From NCBI RefSeq assembly GCF_000300195.1, contig NZ_AMQH01000015.1, forward strand, positions 62,001 to 126,000: DNA of 64,000 bases. Reading direction: 5' to 3'. Below the pieces are notes generated by a model. The model was not told the origin of the DNA. It saw nothing but the letters and a program-made list of their open reading frames with translations, and searched no databases. The position numbers were made by a program, and so were the translations under genes. The stretch comes from Clostridium tunisiense TJ. GTDB taxonomy: Bacteria > Bacillota > Clostridia > Clostridiales > Clostridiaceae. Position 1 is the first letter of the stretch. Each line of letters starts with the position of its first letter. Of this stretch, positions 35,392 through 44,273 are shown piece after piece.

Positions 35392-35475
35392 GAAGAAGTA
35401 CTCTATTATAAAATATAACCTATAAAATAGAAACAGCTTGAAGAGTTTATTTTATTAGCAGAGAACTTCTTTTTT
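35392..35475 (+). terminator. large-loop intrinsic terminator of metG
   Basis: AAGAAGTACTCT (35392-35403) pairs with AGAGAACTTCTT (35459-35470) through one internal mismatch, and seven T residues follow. Confidence 0.65.
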
Positions 35476-35634
35476 TATTTATGGATTAGGGCAGGCAAAG
35501 GTACAGGGAATTATTAGGTAGTATTTGGATACATATGGTATAATTGTAAGTGGAAAGTACAAACATTTCTTAAATATAAACATAGAAAATATAAAGGAAA
35601 GATATAAACAAATATAGGAAATGGGTGAGGAAGA

Positions 35635-36192
35635 ATGTATATCCTTGAGGAGCTAAAAAGTGATATAAGAAGAAGATGTGAAAGTCCAAATAACTTTTTT
35701 GGTATTGGAATTTATGAACATATTGAGATTGTAGCTAAACATGCTATTGAACTTGCTAAATTATATGAAGCAGATGTGGAAGTATGTGAAATTGCAGCCT
35801 GGCTTCACGATATAGCTTCAATTACTGATTATAAGCTATACGAAAATCATCATATCCACGGAGCAGATATGGCAGAAAAAATCCTAAAGGAATATAACTA
35901 TCCACCAGATAAAATTCATCTAGTGAAGTTATGTATATTAAATCATAGAGGAAGTGTGGTAAAAGAAAAAACTACCAAAGAAGAAATATGTGTTGCAGAT
36001 GCAGATGCTATTTCTCATTATGATACACTACCATCACTATTTTATTTAGCCTTTGTTCAAAGAAAGCTAAGCATTGAAGATGGAACAGAGTTTATCAAAA
36101 ATAAACTTGAAAGAAGCTATAATAAAATGTCTGAGGAAAGTAAAGAGCACTATAAACAAAAAAAAGAAATGATTAAGATTATTTTTAAATAG
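35635..36192 (+). CDS. HD-domain phosphohydrolase
   Basis: 185 aa. HD-superfamily metal ligands are visible: IVAKHAIELAK (His), AAWLHDIAS (His-Asp), HHIHGADMA, LCILNHRG and VADADAISHYDTLP (late Asp). Small soluble proteins of this sort hydrolyse nucleotides or nucleotide second messengers. The PH-domain pair follows after 14 bp. The substrate is not predictable. Confidence 0.82.
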   Translation: MYILEELKSDIRRRCESPNNFFGIGIYEHIEIVAKHAIELAKLYEADVEVCEIAAWLHDIASITDYKLYENHHIHGADMAEKILKEYNYPPDKIHLVKLCILNHRGSVVKEKTTKEEICVADADAISHYDTLPSLFYLAFVQRKLSIEDGTEFIKNKLERSYNKMSEESKEHYKQKKEMIKIIFK

Positions 36193-36206
36193 ATAAGGAG
36201 GGCATC

Positions 36207-36698
36207 ATGGAATACAGTAAATTAAACGTTAATTCAATTAAATCTTGGTTTATATCTAGAGCCATAACAACCGTTATAGTTTCAGCCATATTGATAGGAG
36301 GAAGCTATTTTCTTACTACAAAGCTAGAGTTTTTAAGTGGAACCCCAAGCTTATACATGAATATAGGAGTAAGCATTATTATATTTTTTATGATATTAAA
36401 TACAATAGTGTATCCTTCAATAGAGTACAAGCAGTGGAAGTATAGGATAACAAAGGACAAAATAGAGTTCTCAGAAGGCATATATTGGATTAAAACTGTT
36501 GTAATACCAATAGTTAGGGTTCAACATATAAAAATAAGTGAAGGCCCTATAAATAGAAAATATAATTTAGCTAACCTTCAGATTTATACTGCAGGAGGAA
36601 GTTATACCATTCCAAATATTGAACTAAAAACAGCGGAGGAAATAAGTGAGTTCTTAAAAGATAAAGTTAAGGAAAAGGTGGAAGCAAATGACAAGTAA
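36207..36698 (+). CDS. PH-domain membrane protein, YdbS-like
   Basis: 163 aa: two N-terminal membrane helices (about 16-38 and 47-70) and a bacterial PH domain (bPH2) with YRITKDKIEFSEGIYWIKTVVIPIVRVQHIKISEGPINRKYNLANLQIYTAGG. It overlaps the next gene by 11 bp; the YdbS/YdbT pair is a conserved Firmicute module of unclear function, linked in B. subtilis to resistance against an antimicrobial produced by relatives. Confidence 0.85.
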   Translation: MEYSKLNVNSIKSWFISRAITTVIVSAILIGGSYFLTTKLEFLSGTPSLYMNIGVSIIIFFMILNTIVYPSIEYKQWKYRITKDKIEFSEGIYWIKTVVIPIVRVQHIKISEGPINRKYNLANLQIYTAGGSYTIPNIELKTAEEISEFLKDKVKEKVEANDK

Positions 36699-38142
36699 GC
36701 CCATTAGAAACCATTGGACTGTTATAATCCAGGATATTTTTAATTCATTAAAGAATTTATTTATCTTCTTTATATTAATGTTTTCCGTTAGAAAAGCAGC
36801 TGTTTATATTGGAATGGGAATACTCATAATTGGATCAGTAATTAAAGCAATAAAAAAGTGGAAGAATACTGAGTTTTATATAGAGGAAAATTTGCTAGTT
36901 TATAAAACAGGCTTTCTTAGAAGTACTAAGCAAGAGATACCTTTTAGCAAGATTGATACAATAGATGTTGGTAAAAGCTTAGTAGATAGAATTTTTAATA
37001 TTTGTACAGTGAAAATAAATACTGGAAATGTTACTGAGAAAGAAACAGAATTTAACATGAAGCTTAAATATAGTTTAGCAGAAGAACTTCGAGAAACTAT
37101 ATTATCTAGTAAAACAGGTAATGAAAGTGACCTAGATTTGCTAGATAAAAAAGATGAAAAAAACTTGGAAAAAGTAATTTCAATAAAGGAAATTGTAATG
37201 TATGCTGTCACAAAAGGTAAACTAGCTTGGGCCTTTGGAGGATTTTTTGCTGTAATGAATTTTGCAGATGATTTCGAGAAATTTGCCAAAACTTCCATAA
37301 TTAAAGACTTAGGAGAATCAATTAGTATTGATAGTACAGTTTTACAGAATAGAACTAAGGCTGTATTCATGATAATAGGACTGCTCTTAATCATGTATAT
37401 TATTATAAATTTGCTATCAATTGTGTTTGAGATAGTTAAGTTCTATGGCTTCACTATAATAGTGAAGAATAATAATTTTAGTATAAGTTATGGATTGATA
37501 AATAAAAAGGAGTATTCTATTCCTATAGAAAAAATACATGGATTAAAATATAAGCAAGGCTTGTTACAGCAATGGTTAGGAATATACACCTTAGAGACTG
37601 TAACTATAGGTTATGGAGATGAAAAAAATGAGAAAGCCATACTATACCCTATAGCAAATAATAAATTTAAAGAAGAATTCCTAGATAAAATGCTGCCAGA
37701 GATGATTTTTTCTAATAAGGTAGAAAAACCACCTAAAAGTAGTATAAAAAGATTTATGTTGATGAGGATCTTAATTCCTCTAATAATTTTAATTCCTTTA
37801 TATTTTATTATTGAAGTTATACCTAGTGAATTTAAGCTAGTAGTTATAGCAGTAATAGTTTTACTAAGTGCAATAGCAGGATATCTTAATTATAAGAATA
37901 CATCTTTAGGAGTAACTGATACAATCATTGTTACTAGTGCTGGCGGTTTTAATAAAACTACAAATTACATTAGACAAAGTAGTATTCAATCTATAGAAAA
38001 AATTCAAAATCCCCTTCAGAGAAAAGCTATGGTCTGTGATTATAAGTTGGATATTCAATCAAATAATTTAGCTGATTCAGTAAAGGTAAGACACATGGAG
38101 GAAGAGCTTATTGACAGCTTGTATGAAAATTTAATTGTTTAG
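36688..38142 (+). CDS. PH-domain membrane protein, YdbT-like
   Basis: 484 aa with three bPH2 units separated by paired membrane helices: unit 1 about 65-125 (YIEENLLVYKTGFLRSTKQEIPFSKIDTIDV), unit 2 about 260-335 (FTIIVKNNNFSISYGLINKKEYSIP), and unit 3 near the C terminus (FNKTTNYIRQSSIQSIEKIQNPLQRKAMVCDYKLDIQS). Partner of the YdbS-like protein. Confidence 0.85.
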   Translation: MTSKPIRNHWTVIIQDIFNSLKNLFIFFILMFSVRKAAVYIGMGILIIGSVIKAIKKWKNTEFYIEENLLVYKTGFLRSTKQEIPFSKIDTIDVGKSLVDRIFNICTVKINTGNVTEKETEFNMKLKYSLAEELRETILSSKTGNESDLDLLDKKDEKNLEKVISIKEIVMYAVTKGKLAWAFGGFFAVMNFADDFEKFAKTSIIKDLGESISIDSTVLQNRTKAVFMIIGLLLIMYIIINLLSIVFEIVKFYGFTIIVKNNNFSISYGLINKKEYSIPIEKIHGLKYKQGLLQQWLGIYTLETVTIGYGDEKNEKAILYPIANNKFKEEFLDKMLPEMIFSNKVEKPPKSSIKRFMLMRILIPLIILIPLYFIIEVIPSEFKLVVIAVIVLLSAIAGYLNYKNTSLGVTDTIIVTSAGGFNKTTNYIRQSSIQSIEKIQNPLQRKAMVCDYKLDIQSNNLADSVKVRHMEEELIDSLYENLIV

Positions 38143-38420
38143 TATGCTGTTCTACATCATTTCCTATAGGAATCATAAGAAAGCTATTTTTAGTAGCTTG
38201 GTTTACAATTATTTTAGAGTGAAAAGTTTGGACATACTTATTACCTTCAAGCTATAAAAGTATAATTAACAAAATTATTAAGCCTAGTGAGTAAAACCCT
38301 GTCGAAGGCAGTAAATTTCTTTCTTTAATTGATTTTTATAAGTTAGTTCCAAATCCTAATATATGTTCATAGAATAGTTATTGTATAACTATTAAGCAGT
38401 AATATTAGGGAGGACAGTAA

Positions 38421-39701
38421 ATGAAAGAAATCGTAGTAATTGGTGGAGGTTGGGCAGGATGTGCTGCAGCCATAGCTGCCAAGAAAGCAGGAGCTAAGGT
38501 AACCTTATTAGAGAGGACGGATTTGTTAATAGGACTAGGTAATGTAGGAGGACTCACCAGAAATAATGGTAGATACACTGCAGCAGAGGAGTCCATATTA
38601 CTTGGAGGAAGGGAATTATTTGAAATTACAGATAGGTGCTCAAGACATAGAAATGTGGATTTCCCAGGACATAAACATGCCAGTATTTATGATGTAAACT
38701 TAGTTGAAAGTGAAGTAAGAAAAAAGCTTGAAGAAATGGGCATTGAAGTCTTATTTTACACCACAGCTAAAAATGTGGAGATGGAAAATGGCAGAATCAA
38801 AGCTATTCTATTAGAGGAAGGTAAGAAAATTACAGGAGATGCCTTTGTAGAAACAACAGGATCCACAGGGCCAATGAATAATTGCCATAAGTACGGAAAT
38901 GGCTGCGCTATGTGCATATTAAGATGTCCAACCTTTGGGGGAAGAGTAAGCATCACAGAAAAATGTGGAATTAAAGACCGAATGGGTAGACGTAAAGATG
39001 GAAACTATGGCTCCTTTAGTGGTTCTGTAAAGATAAATAAAGAAACTCTAAGTGAAGAAATTCAAGAAAAGCTCAATAAAGAAGGAGTGGCTATAATTCC
39101 CTTGTCACCCGAGGAGAGAAATACTGAGAAGCTCAATATTAAAATATGTCAGCATTATGCCTTAGATGCCTTTGCAGAAAATATAGTGCTGTTAGATACA
39201 GGTCATGCAAAACTTATGGCACCTTATTATCCAATTGAAAGGTTAAGAAAAATTAAAGGCTTTGAAAGAGCACGATTTGAAGATCCCTATTCAGGGGGAG
39301 TAGCTAACTCCATTAGGCATTTATCTATTGCACCAAGAGAAAATACCATGAGAGTACGAGGGGTTGAAAATCTTTTTGTGGCAGGAGAAAAAAGTGGTTT
39401 TTACATTGGTCACACAGAAGCTATGGTAACTGGATATTTAGCAGGGCACAATAGTGTAAGATGTGCTTTAAAGCTTCCTCAAGTGGAGCTTCCAACTACT
39501 TTAGCTATAGGAGATTTTATAGCCTTCTCTAATGAGAAAATGTATGAGCCAGAGGGAGATAAGCTAAAATTCACTTTTGCAGGATCAGTTTATTTTGAAA
39601 GAATGAAAGAAACTAATTTATACTCAATAGATAGGGAAGATCTTTTTAGTAGAGTTGAAAAGACTGGCTTAATTGGTTTGTATGATGAGAAATTATGTTA
39701 A
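38421..39701 (+). CDS. FAD-dependent oxidoreductase with cysteine-rich motif
   Basis: 426 aa, FAD_oxidored family (PF12831). The Rossmann motif IVVIGGGWAGCAAAIAAKKAGAKV occupies the N terminus, with a Gly/Asn-rich GNVGGLTRNNGRYT segment. An unusual cluster NCHKYGNGCAMCILRCPTFGGR (about 153-175) offers four closely spaced cysteines that could bind an Fe-S centre or act as redox thiols. A late FVAGEKSGFYIGHTEAMVTGYLAG segment completes the FAD site. GGGAGGAC lies before the ATG. It is a single gene; the electron partner is unknown. Confidence 0.82.
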   Translation: MKEIVVIGGGWAGCAAAIAAKKAGAKVTLLERTDLLIGLGNVGGLTRNNGRYTAAEESILLGGRELFEITDRCSRHRNVDFPGHKHASIYDVNLVESEVRKKLEEMGIEVLFYTTAKNVEMENGRIKAILLEEGKKITGDAFVETTGSTGPMNNCHKYGNGCAMCILRCPTFGGRVSITEKCGIKDRMGRRKDGNYGSFSGSVKINKETLSEEIQEKLNKEGVAIIPLSPEERNTEKLNIKICQHYALDAFAENIVLLDTGHAKLMAPYYPIERLRKIKGFERARFEDPYSGGVANSIRHLSIAPRENTMRVRGVENLFVAGEKSGFYIGHTEAMVTGYLAGHNSVRCALKLPQVELPTTLAIGDFIAFSNEKMYEPEGDKLKFTFAGSVYFERMKETNLYSIDREDLFSRVEKTGLIGLYDEKLC

Positions 39702-40029
39702 ATTCATGATGACTATGAAAACTAAGAACTAAGATTCTAGTGAGGGAAAAAAGCTTAATGCGTTAATGCCTGGTCAGTGGTAAGGGTAAGAATAAATTAG
39801 AAGGTTATTTTATTGCAATGTTAAGCAATGATAGATTGATACATGATAGAAATATTGACTGATTTAAAATACAATGCTAGTATTATTGGCATAGGTAGTA
39901 AAAATTACCAAATCAACTTCGGAGGGATATTTACCGTATACTCTTTACATGAAAGTTATTTATCACTTCAAGAGCTTAGACAAAATTAATTTGTTCGTTG
40001 ATTAATAATATTAGATTGGGGGAAGTTCA
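39702..40029. other. intergenic stretch without recognisable gene
   Basis: About 330 bases after the oxidoreductase gene. No ORF with a ribosome site, terminator or repeat was recognised. The promoter for the CD3324 leader should lie in its right half. Confidence 0.45.
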
Positions 40030-40068
40030 ATGAAATATCCAAATTTAAAGGTGTATTTAACTTCATAG
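40030..40068 (+). CDS. putative 12-residue leader peptide
   Basis: MKYPNLKVYLTS preceded by GGGGGAAG at 6 nt spacing. Its stop codon lies inside the 5' arm of the hairpin at 40061-40085, the arrangement of translation-dependent leader peptides. No homologue is known to me; the call rests on placement alone. Confidence 0.4.
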   Translation: MKYPNLKVYLTS

Positions 40069-40137
40069 CAAAGACTGCTATGAAGAAATTAAATTCGTTT
40101 AATATTTAATTATTTTGAAGTAGTCTTTGCTAAGTTA
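40058..40137 (+). promoter_or_regulatory. alternative hairpins in the leader of the CD3324-like gene
   Basis: CTTCATAGCA (40061-40070) pairs perfectly with TGCTATGAAG (40076-40085). Alternatively 40058-40076 pairs with AGTCTTTGCTAAGTTA (40122-40137) with one 2-nt bulge, about 17 bp. The two structures exclude each other. The ribosome site of the next gene (40147-40153) lies just beyond. Confidence 0.5.
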
Positions 40138-40161
40138 TTTAATGAATAAGGAGGCAAAGCT

Positions 40162-40434
40162 ATGGGGTATATTAAGGCGGAAAGTGTTCTGCCAGAAGAA
40201 ATAATTAGTTTAATACAAGAATATATAGATGGTGAATGTTTGTACATTCCAAGAAAAAGTGGTAAGGAAAAAGCTTGGGGTGAAAGAAATGGCACAAGAA
40301 AGGCTATTAAAGAAAGAGATGCAGAAATCTTTCATAAATATGCTAAGGGAGCCACTATTTTAGAGCTATCAAATACTTATTATCTTTCTGATAAAAGTAT
40401 AAGAAGGATAATATGTAAGGAAAAGAACCTGTAA
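40162..40434 (+). CDS. CD3324 family protein
   Basis: 90 aa. The family pattern is GYIKAESVLPEEIISLIQEYIDGECLYIPRK, WGERNGTRKAIKERDAEI and the closing HTH-like ILELSNTYYLSDKSIRRIICKEK, resembling Mor-type or recombinase HTH segments. Probably a small DNA-binding protein. AAGGAGG precedes the ATG by 8 nt. The structured leader suggests its expression is controlled after initiation. Confidence 0.8.
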   Translation: MGYIKAESVLPEEIISLIQEYIDGECLYIPRKSGKEKAWGERNGTRKAIKERDAEIFHKYAKGATILELSNTYYLSDKSIRRIICKEKNL

Positions 40435-40458
40435 AAAGTCATTATAAATTTAGTTTGG

Positions 40459-40510
40459 AGAGACATTTCTTATTTACATATTGTTAATAAGAAATATCTC
40501 TTTATTTTTT
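40459..40510 (+). terminator. intrinsic terminator
   Basis: AGAGACATTTCTTATT/AATAAGAAATATCTCT stem with one mismatch, then a T-rich tail. Confidence 0.82.
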
Positions 40511-40666
40511 AGCTACAGAAAATTTAGGTTTATTCTATTTTATCAGAATTACTTCCCTTAAGAGTAGCTTTGTAGTCTCAAATTCGGTTAACAATAGTTT
40601 TTGAGTTTCCATTGGAGAAGGATTGACGTTAAAATATAACTATAGTATTAATAGGAGGTATTGGGA

Positions 40667-41131
40667 ATGAATATTGATTTTAGAAAACCAATTGAAGAGG
40701 ATTCAAGAGATATTTCCACTTGGAAGTATGAAGGGATATATTCGTTTTATGATAATGACAAAACTGAGATGAAGCAGCAATGGGCAAGTAACATACATAA
40801 GGAAGATGATATTTTTGCTATGTATAATGAAAATAATGAGTTAATAGGCACTTGCTCCTTTGATTACGATGAAGAGGACAAGAAGTATATGGTTGGAGTT
40901 CAAATGAGACCAAGTTTAACAGGAAAAGGAATGGGAACAGAAATAATAGCTACTATACTTGACTTTGGTAAGAAAACTTATAACTTTAATGAATTATACT
41001 TATTTGTTGCCAAGTTCAATGAAAGAGCTATAAAAATATATGAAAGACTAGGTTTTGAAGTTACAGAAGAGTTCACTTGGGTTGTAAATGGTGAAGAAAA
41101 GGAATTTTATGAAATGAGGAAAATTTGGTAA
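40667..41131 (+). CDS. GNAT-family N-acetyltransferase
   Basis: 154 aa. The acetyl-CoA site is seen in VGVQMRPSLTGKGMGTEIIATIL (Q/RxxGxG variant), followed by ELYLFVAKFNERAIKIYERLGFEV. The frame is open from TTG 40661, but AGGAGG 8 nt before ATG 40667 fixes the start. Related to the RimI/YkkB-like groups; acceptor unknown. Confidence 0.88.
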   Translation: MNIDFRKPIEEDSRDISTWKYEGIYSFYDNDKTEMKQQWASNIHKEDDIFAMYNENNELIGTCSFDYDEEDKKYMVGVQMRPSLTGKGMGTEIIATILDFGKKTYNFNELYLFVAKFNERAIKIYERLGFEVTEEFTWVVNGEEKEFYEMRKIW

Positions 41132-41323
41132 GAACAAAAGAATGCCTGTGATTAAAGGAATATGTATTAATTTAAATCTGTTTATTAGTTATTGGCTTCT
41201 TTAGGATGATATTATTTTGCTCATCTGTGAAAGGTCTTAAGTAAATCAAGGTAAGAGCAAGATATAAATCAAATCATGCTTGTTTCTTATAATAACAAGA
41301 AAGTTGTAATTGAATATTAATAT

Positions 41324-41371
41324 AGCCATGGATAATAGGGGGAATTAATTCTTCATTTATCCATGGCTTTT
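41324..41371. terminator. bidirectional terminator
   Basis: 12-bp stem AGCCATGGATAA (41324-41335)/TTATCCATGGCT (41357-41368) between the convergent GNAT and patatin genes. Confidence 0.75.
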
Positions 41372-41430
41372 GTGGTTCATAGAATTTAAAGAATAACAAA
41401 GGCAACAACATATTCTAAATTTATAAGCAG

Positions 41431-41460
41431 TATTAGTATTAGTATTAGTATTAGTATTAG
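41431..41460 (+). repeat. hexanucleotide microsatellite (TATTAG)5
   Basis: Five perfect tandem copies of TATTAG in the 3' region of the minus-strand patatin gene. Outside any ORF, so copy changes would not shift a frame. Confidence 0.85.
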
Positions 41461-41499
41461 TTGGGACTTTTACATTTTTGCAGCTGTCACATGCAGAAC

Positions 41500-42501
41500 T
41501 TATTTGGCCATAAAATAAGTTTCAGTTGCTTTATATCCTTGGGAATAGAGAAAGTTGTAGGCTTCGTCCCCAGGAGATACGTTAAAGTTTACAGAGGATA
41601 TTTCACCAGTATCTATGTCAATTGACCTATCAATGTCTTGTGTATTTTCGTTATAAGAGTCCTGTTGAATTTTTGAAAAACAAAGGAATAGATTTAATAT
41701 AAAATCTAAAAAGTTATTAACTTCCTTATATTTTGTATGTCCCTTAAACCTTGACCCTAAGGTTTGAGGATTAAATCTATAGATGGTTTTGTCGTTAATG
41801 GTAGGGTAGTCAAAAATGTTAATAGGATAATTTCTCATAATACCACCATCAGAGTAAATGTTTTTAACTTTTGCAGAAGCTTCTATAGCAGCATCCACAG
41901 TAATGGCTTCGAAAAATAGAGGGATTGACATAGAAATTCTAACTGCTTCTGCCACTTCCATGTTTGGTGTGGTTTTAAAAGAAAATACTTTAGAGGCCTT
42001 ATAGGAAATATCAGTACCAATAACATATAAGTCAAAGAAAGGTCTGTTATCCTTGTGAATTGCCGTGTTATTAAAATCCGCGAAGGTATAAGGAGGGGCC
42101 TTTTTACTTTTATCAAATTGGCCTTCAATCTGAGTTTTTAACCATTGATAGAAGTATTCACTAGAATACCAACCATAGTTTTTTACTAATCTATTAACAC
42201 AGGCATAATCTCCATAGATTTTGTCTAAGTAAAGTTTAACTTCATGAGGAATTAGATCTATAACTTTACTATCATACTTTTGAGGGACTTTTTTAAAGTC
42301 TAAGGAATCAGCAATGTTCTTAACTTCTATAAAAGGAAGATTAAAGCTTGTTATACATGCTGTTATTGCTCCAGCAGAAGTTCCTGCCACCCTTTTAACA
42401 TAGGACATCATATTGTTTTCATATAAGTATTGCAAAACCCCTAAATATGCAATTCCGTGTATACCGCCACCTTCAAAAACTAAGTTTCTAATTTTATGCA
42501 T
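41500..42501 (-). CDS. patatin-like phospholipase
   Basis: 333 aa. The catalytic dyad motifs are clear: oxyanion loop VFEGGGIHGIAYLGVL, nucleophile GTSAGAITA (GxSxG) and the aspartate in YSDGGIMRNYPINIF (DGG). No signal peptide, so it is probably a cytoplasmic or membrane-associated acyl hydrolase. Some clostridial members are effectors in defence, but no partner (cGAS-like cyclase) lies nearby, so a lipid-turnover role is equally likely. Confidence 0.9.
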   Translation of the reverse strand: MHKIRNLVFEGGGIHGIAYLGVLQYLYENNMMSYVKRVAGTSAGAITACITSFNLPFIEVKNIADSLDFKKVPQKYDSKVIDLIPHEVKLYLDKIYGDYACVNRLVKNYGWYSSEYFYQWLKTQIEGQFDKSKKAPPYTFADFNNTAIHKDNRPFFDLYVIGTDISYKASKVFSFKTTPNMEVAEAVRISMSIPLFFEAITVDAAIEASAKVKNIYSDGGIMRNYPINIFDYPTINDKTIYRFNPQTLGSRFKGHTKYKEVNNFLDFILNLFLCFSKIQQDSYNENTQDIDRSIDIDTGEISSVNFNVSPGDEAYNFLYSQGYKATETYFMAK

Positions 42502-42967
42502 AAAATCACCTAATTAAACTAATTCCCTTTAATATACTCAAGATGAGTTTAAAAGGTTACAGAGGATTAAGGTTTCTTTAACATACACATGTATAGTGAA
42601 ATTACTCAGGATAGTTTAAAGAGACAATATAGAATTAACACTTAACTTTCTGTGAGATTACGTTGACTTACTAAAACTCTCAAACAAATAGATAAAAATT
42701 AAAGTAAGTTACTCCATAAAAGAAATACCTTTAACATAAAGTTTAAATCTTTTATTATATTTAGCAAAATAAGTTTTCGGCAATGAAAAGTATAGGAGGT
42801 TTTAGTATTAAAGAATTCCATACTGCATTTAAAATTAATAATTAGATAAAACAATTTAAAGCATGGTCTGAGTATATGAAGCGATTATAATGAGATATAA
42901 AACCTGATAATAGTTTGTTTAGAAAATTATTCTATTATATTACAGATTTAAGATAAGTCTACAATAT
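42502..42967. other. intergenic stretch without recognisable gene
   Basis: About 465 AT-rich bases holding the minus-strand patatin promoter. A 20-codon ORF at 42783 lacks a ribosome site, and I do not call it. Confidence 0.5.
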
Positions 42968-42996
42968 TTGACAAATTTTATGTGATAATATATACT
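42968..42996 (+). promoter_or_regulatory. sigma-A promoter of the lipoprotein gene
   Basis: TTGACA (42968-42973), 17-bp spacer, TATACT (42991-42996). Confidence 0.75.
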
Positions 42997-43029
42997 ATTA
43001 TAGGAGTTAAATTTGAAAGGATGGGGAAT

Positions 43030-43671
43030 ATGAAAAAATTTAAAAAAATGGCTGTTATATCTCTTGCACTATGCGTATTATTTGTTGTAGGTTGCAGTGG
43101 TAAGGAAAAACTTACACCTGATATTACAGCTACCAGTTTGTTTAATCTTTATATCAAGGGAGATAAAGAAGCAGTAGCAAAAATGAAGATATCAAAAGAG
43201 GACGTTGATGCTATAGCAAAAATTCAAAAAGATACCGCAATTTCTTTATTAAAAACTAGCTTAACGTCTACTGGAATCCAAGTTACAGATGAAAAGCTAG
43301 AAGAGTTTTATAATGCTCGTGAAGAAGTGTTAAAAAAATTAAATTGTACAGCAGAAGTAATTTCACAAACAAAAGAAAGTGCAGAAGTAAAGATAAAGTC
43401 CACCTATATAAATGAGGATGCACTAGCTGAGAAAGCAGCAAATGATGCATTAGAAACAATAAAACAAATGGGCCTTACTGATGAAAATGAAGCCGTAAGT
43501 AAATTTGGAGATGAATACATTAAAAATTCAATACTGGCTTACCAAAGTGCTGAACCTTCACAAGACACAAAGGAAAAGACGTTTAAGTTTACAAAACAAG
43601 ATGGAATTTGGTTACCAGAGAGCTCCGTTGAATTTGGAAATAGTATTGGATTGCTAATTGCGGGACAGTAA
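43030..43671 (+). CDS. lipoprotein, DUF5105-like
   Basis: 213 aa. Signal peptide with lipobox FVVGC (Cys about residue 20), followed by a soluble extracytoplasmic domain (SLFNLYIKGDKEAVAKMKISKED, NCTAEVISQTKESAEVKIKSTYI, KTFKFTKQDGIWLPE) that matches the DUF5105 pattern. ORF sequence is open from 42982, but that lies on the promoter; AAAGGATGGGG points to ATG 43030. Function unknown. Confidence 0.78.
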   Translation: MKKFKKMAVISLALCVLFVVGCSGKEKLTPDITATSLFNLYIKGDKEAVAKMKISKEDVDAIAKIQKDTAISLLKTSLTSTGIQVTDEKLEEFYNAREEVLKKLNCTAEVISQTKESAEVKIKSTYINEDALAEKAANDALETIKQMGLTDENEAVSKFGDEYIKNSILAYQSAEPSQDTKEKTFKFTKQDGIWLPESSVEFGNSIGLLIAGQ

Positions 43672-43701
43672 AAAACTGAAATTTTAAGAAATTTATTTTT
43701 A

Positions 43702-43860
43702 TTGGACAAGACCGATTATGGCAATATCATATTAATTTTAAGAAACATAATTTTTAATTTAAAAGTTTATATATAACGATGTACATAATTAGTAAGTAAT
43801 AAGCTCCTTAAGATTTTTCTTAAGGAGCTTTGTTGTTTATGTAAAACTACATTTGGAAGA
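43702..43860 (+). promoter_or_regulatory. decayed duplicate of the EutV-responsive eutG leader, with intact terminator
   Basis: This region aligns with 50123-50283 along its length: a promoter-like TTGGAC-17-TATCAT, the first hairpin with loop AACGAT (43775-43780, A1 and G4 kept, stem with one mismatch), then AGTAAGTAATAAGCTCC, where the intact copy has the GAGC-AACGGT-GCTC hairpin. The second hairpin is thus lost, while the terminator (43801-43830, AGCTCCTTAAGA/TCTTAAGGAGCT) remains. ACATTTGGAAG follows as in the other copy. Confidence 0.65.
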
Positions 43861-44186
43861 ATAAATAAGAAAATGGCCATGAATTAATTTGTAGAACAAC
43901 ATTAATTATGCAACTAATTTGTAAATTAGAATAGGCAAGTGTAATAGTTAAGTAAGAGCTATAAATAACATTAAAATGGAACATATTCGATAAAATGTTA
44001 ATAAATTGTAAATTGTGTATAACAATACATAATGTAACAAAAATCTACAAGTTAAAGTTATATAATAATTAGTACACAGTCTAAAAATGTTAAAAAATGA
44101 TTTTAAATGGAAAAATTTATAATATTAGATATAATAATGAAGAATTTAAGGACAATTTGTAATAAAGGTTTGTGGTTGGAGAGTCT

Positions 44187-44273
44187 ATGAAAAATTTTGC
44201 TACAAAAATCAATGAAATCAGTGAAGAAGATTTACAAAAAGTTATTGGATTATTTCATGAGGAGAAAAAATAA
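44187..44273 (+). CDS. 28-residue leader-like peptide before the NRPS genes
   Basis: MKNFATKINEISEEDLQKVIG then seven further residues (LFHEEKK). TTGGAGAG lies 6 nt before the ATG. ISEEDLQKVIG resembles the leader part of double-glycine exported peptides, but no GG or cysteine-rich core follows. A second frame opened at 44257 continues to 44337 (RRKNKDSKDITIIDQE...). Removing one A from the A6 run at about 44265-44270 would fuse both into a 49-residue protein. It may be a frameshifted gene, a slippage site, or a remnant. It is 130 bp before the thioesterase start. Confidence 0.4.
   Translation: MKNFATKINEISEEDLQKVIGLFHEEKK

Noticed and set aside
41431..41460. Hexanucleotide repeat (TATTAG)5 as a phase-variation switch
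   Set aside because: It lies outside coding sequence, downstream of the minus-strand patatin gene and away from any promoter I can see, and a 6-bp unit would not shift a frame.
41500..42501. Patatin gene as a CBASS-type phage-defence effector
   Set aside because: No nucleotidyltransferase, HORMA or other defence gene is adjacent, so lipid hydrolysis without a defence role is equally plausible.
42783..42845. 20-codon ORF between the patatin and lipoprotein genes
   Set aside because: No Shine-Dalgarno sequence and no sign of a family; best regarded as chance.
42982..43029. Upstream extension of the lipoprotein ORF
   Set aside because: The extra 16 codons begin inside the promoter and would spoil the signal peptide; ATG 43030 has the ribosome site.
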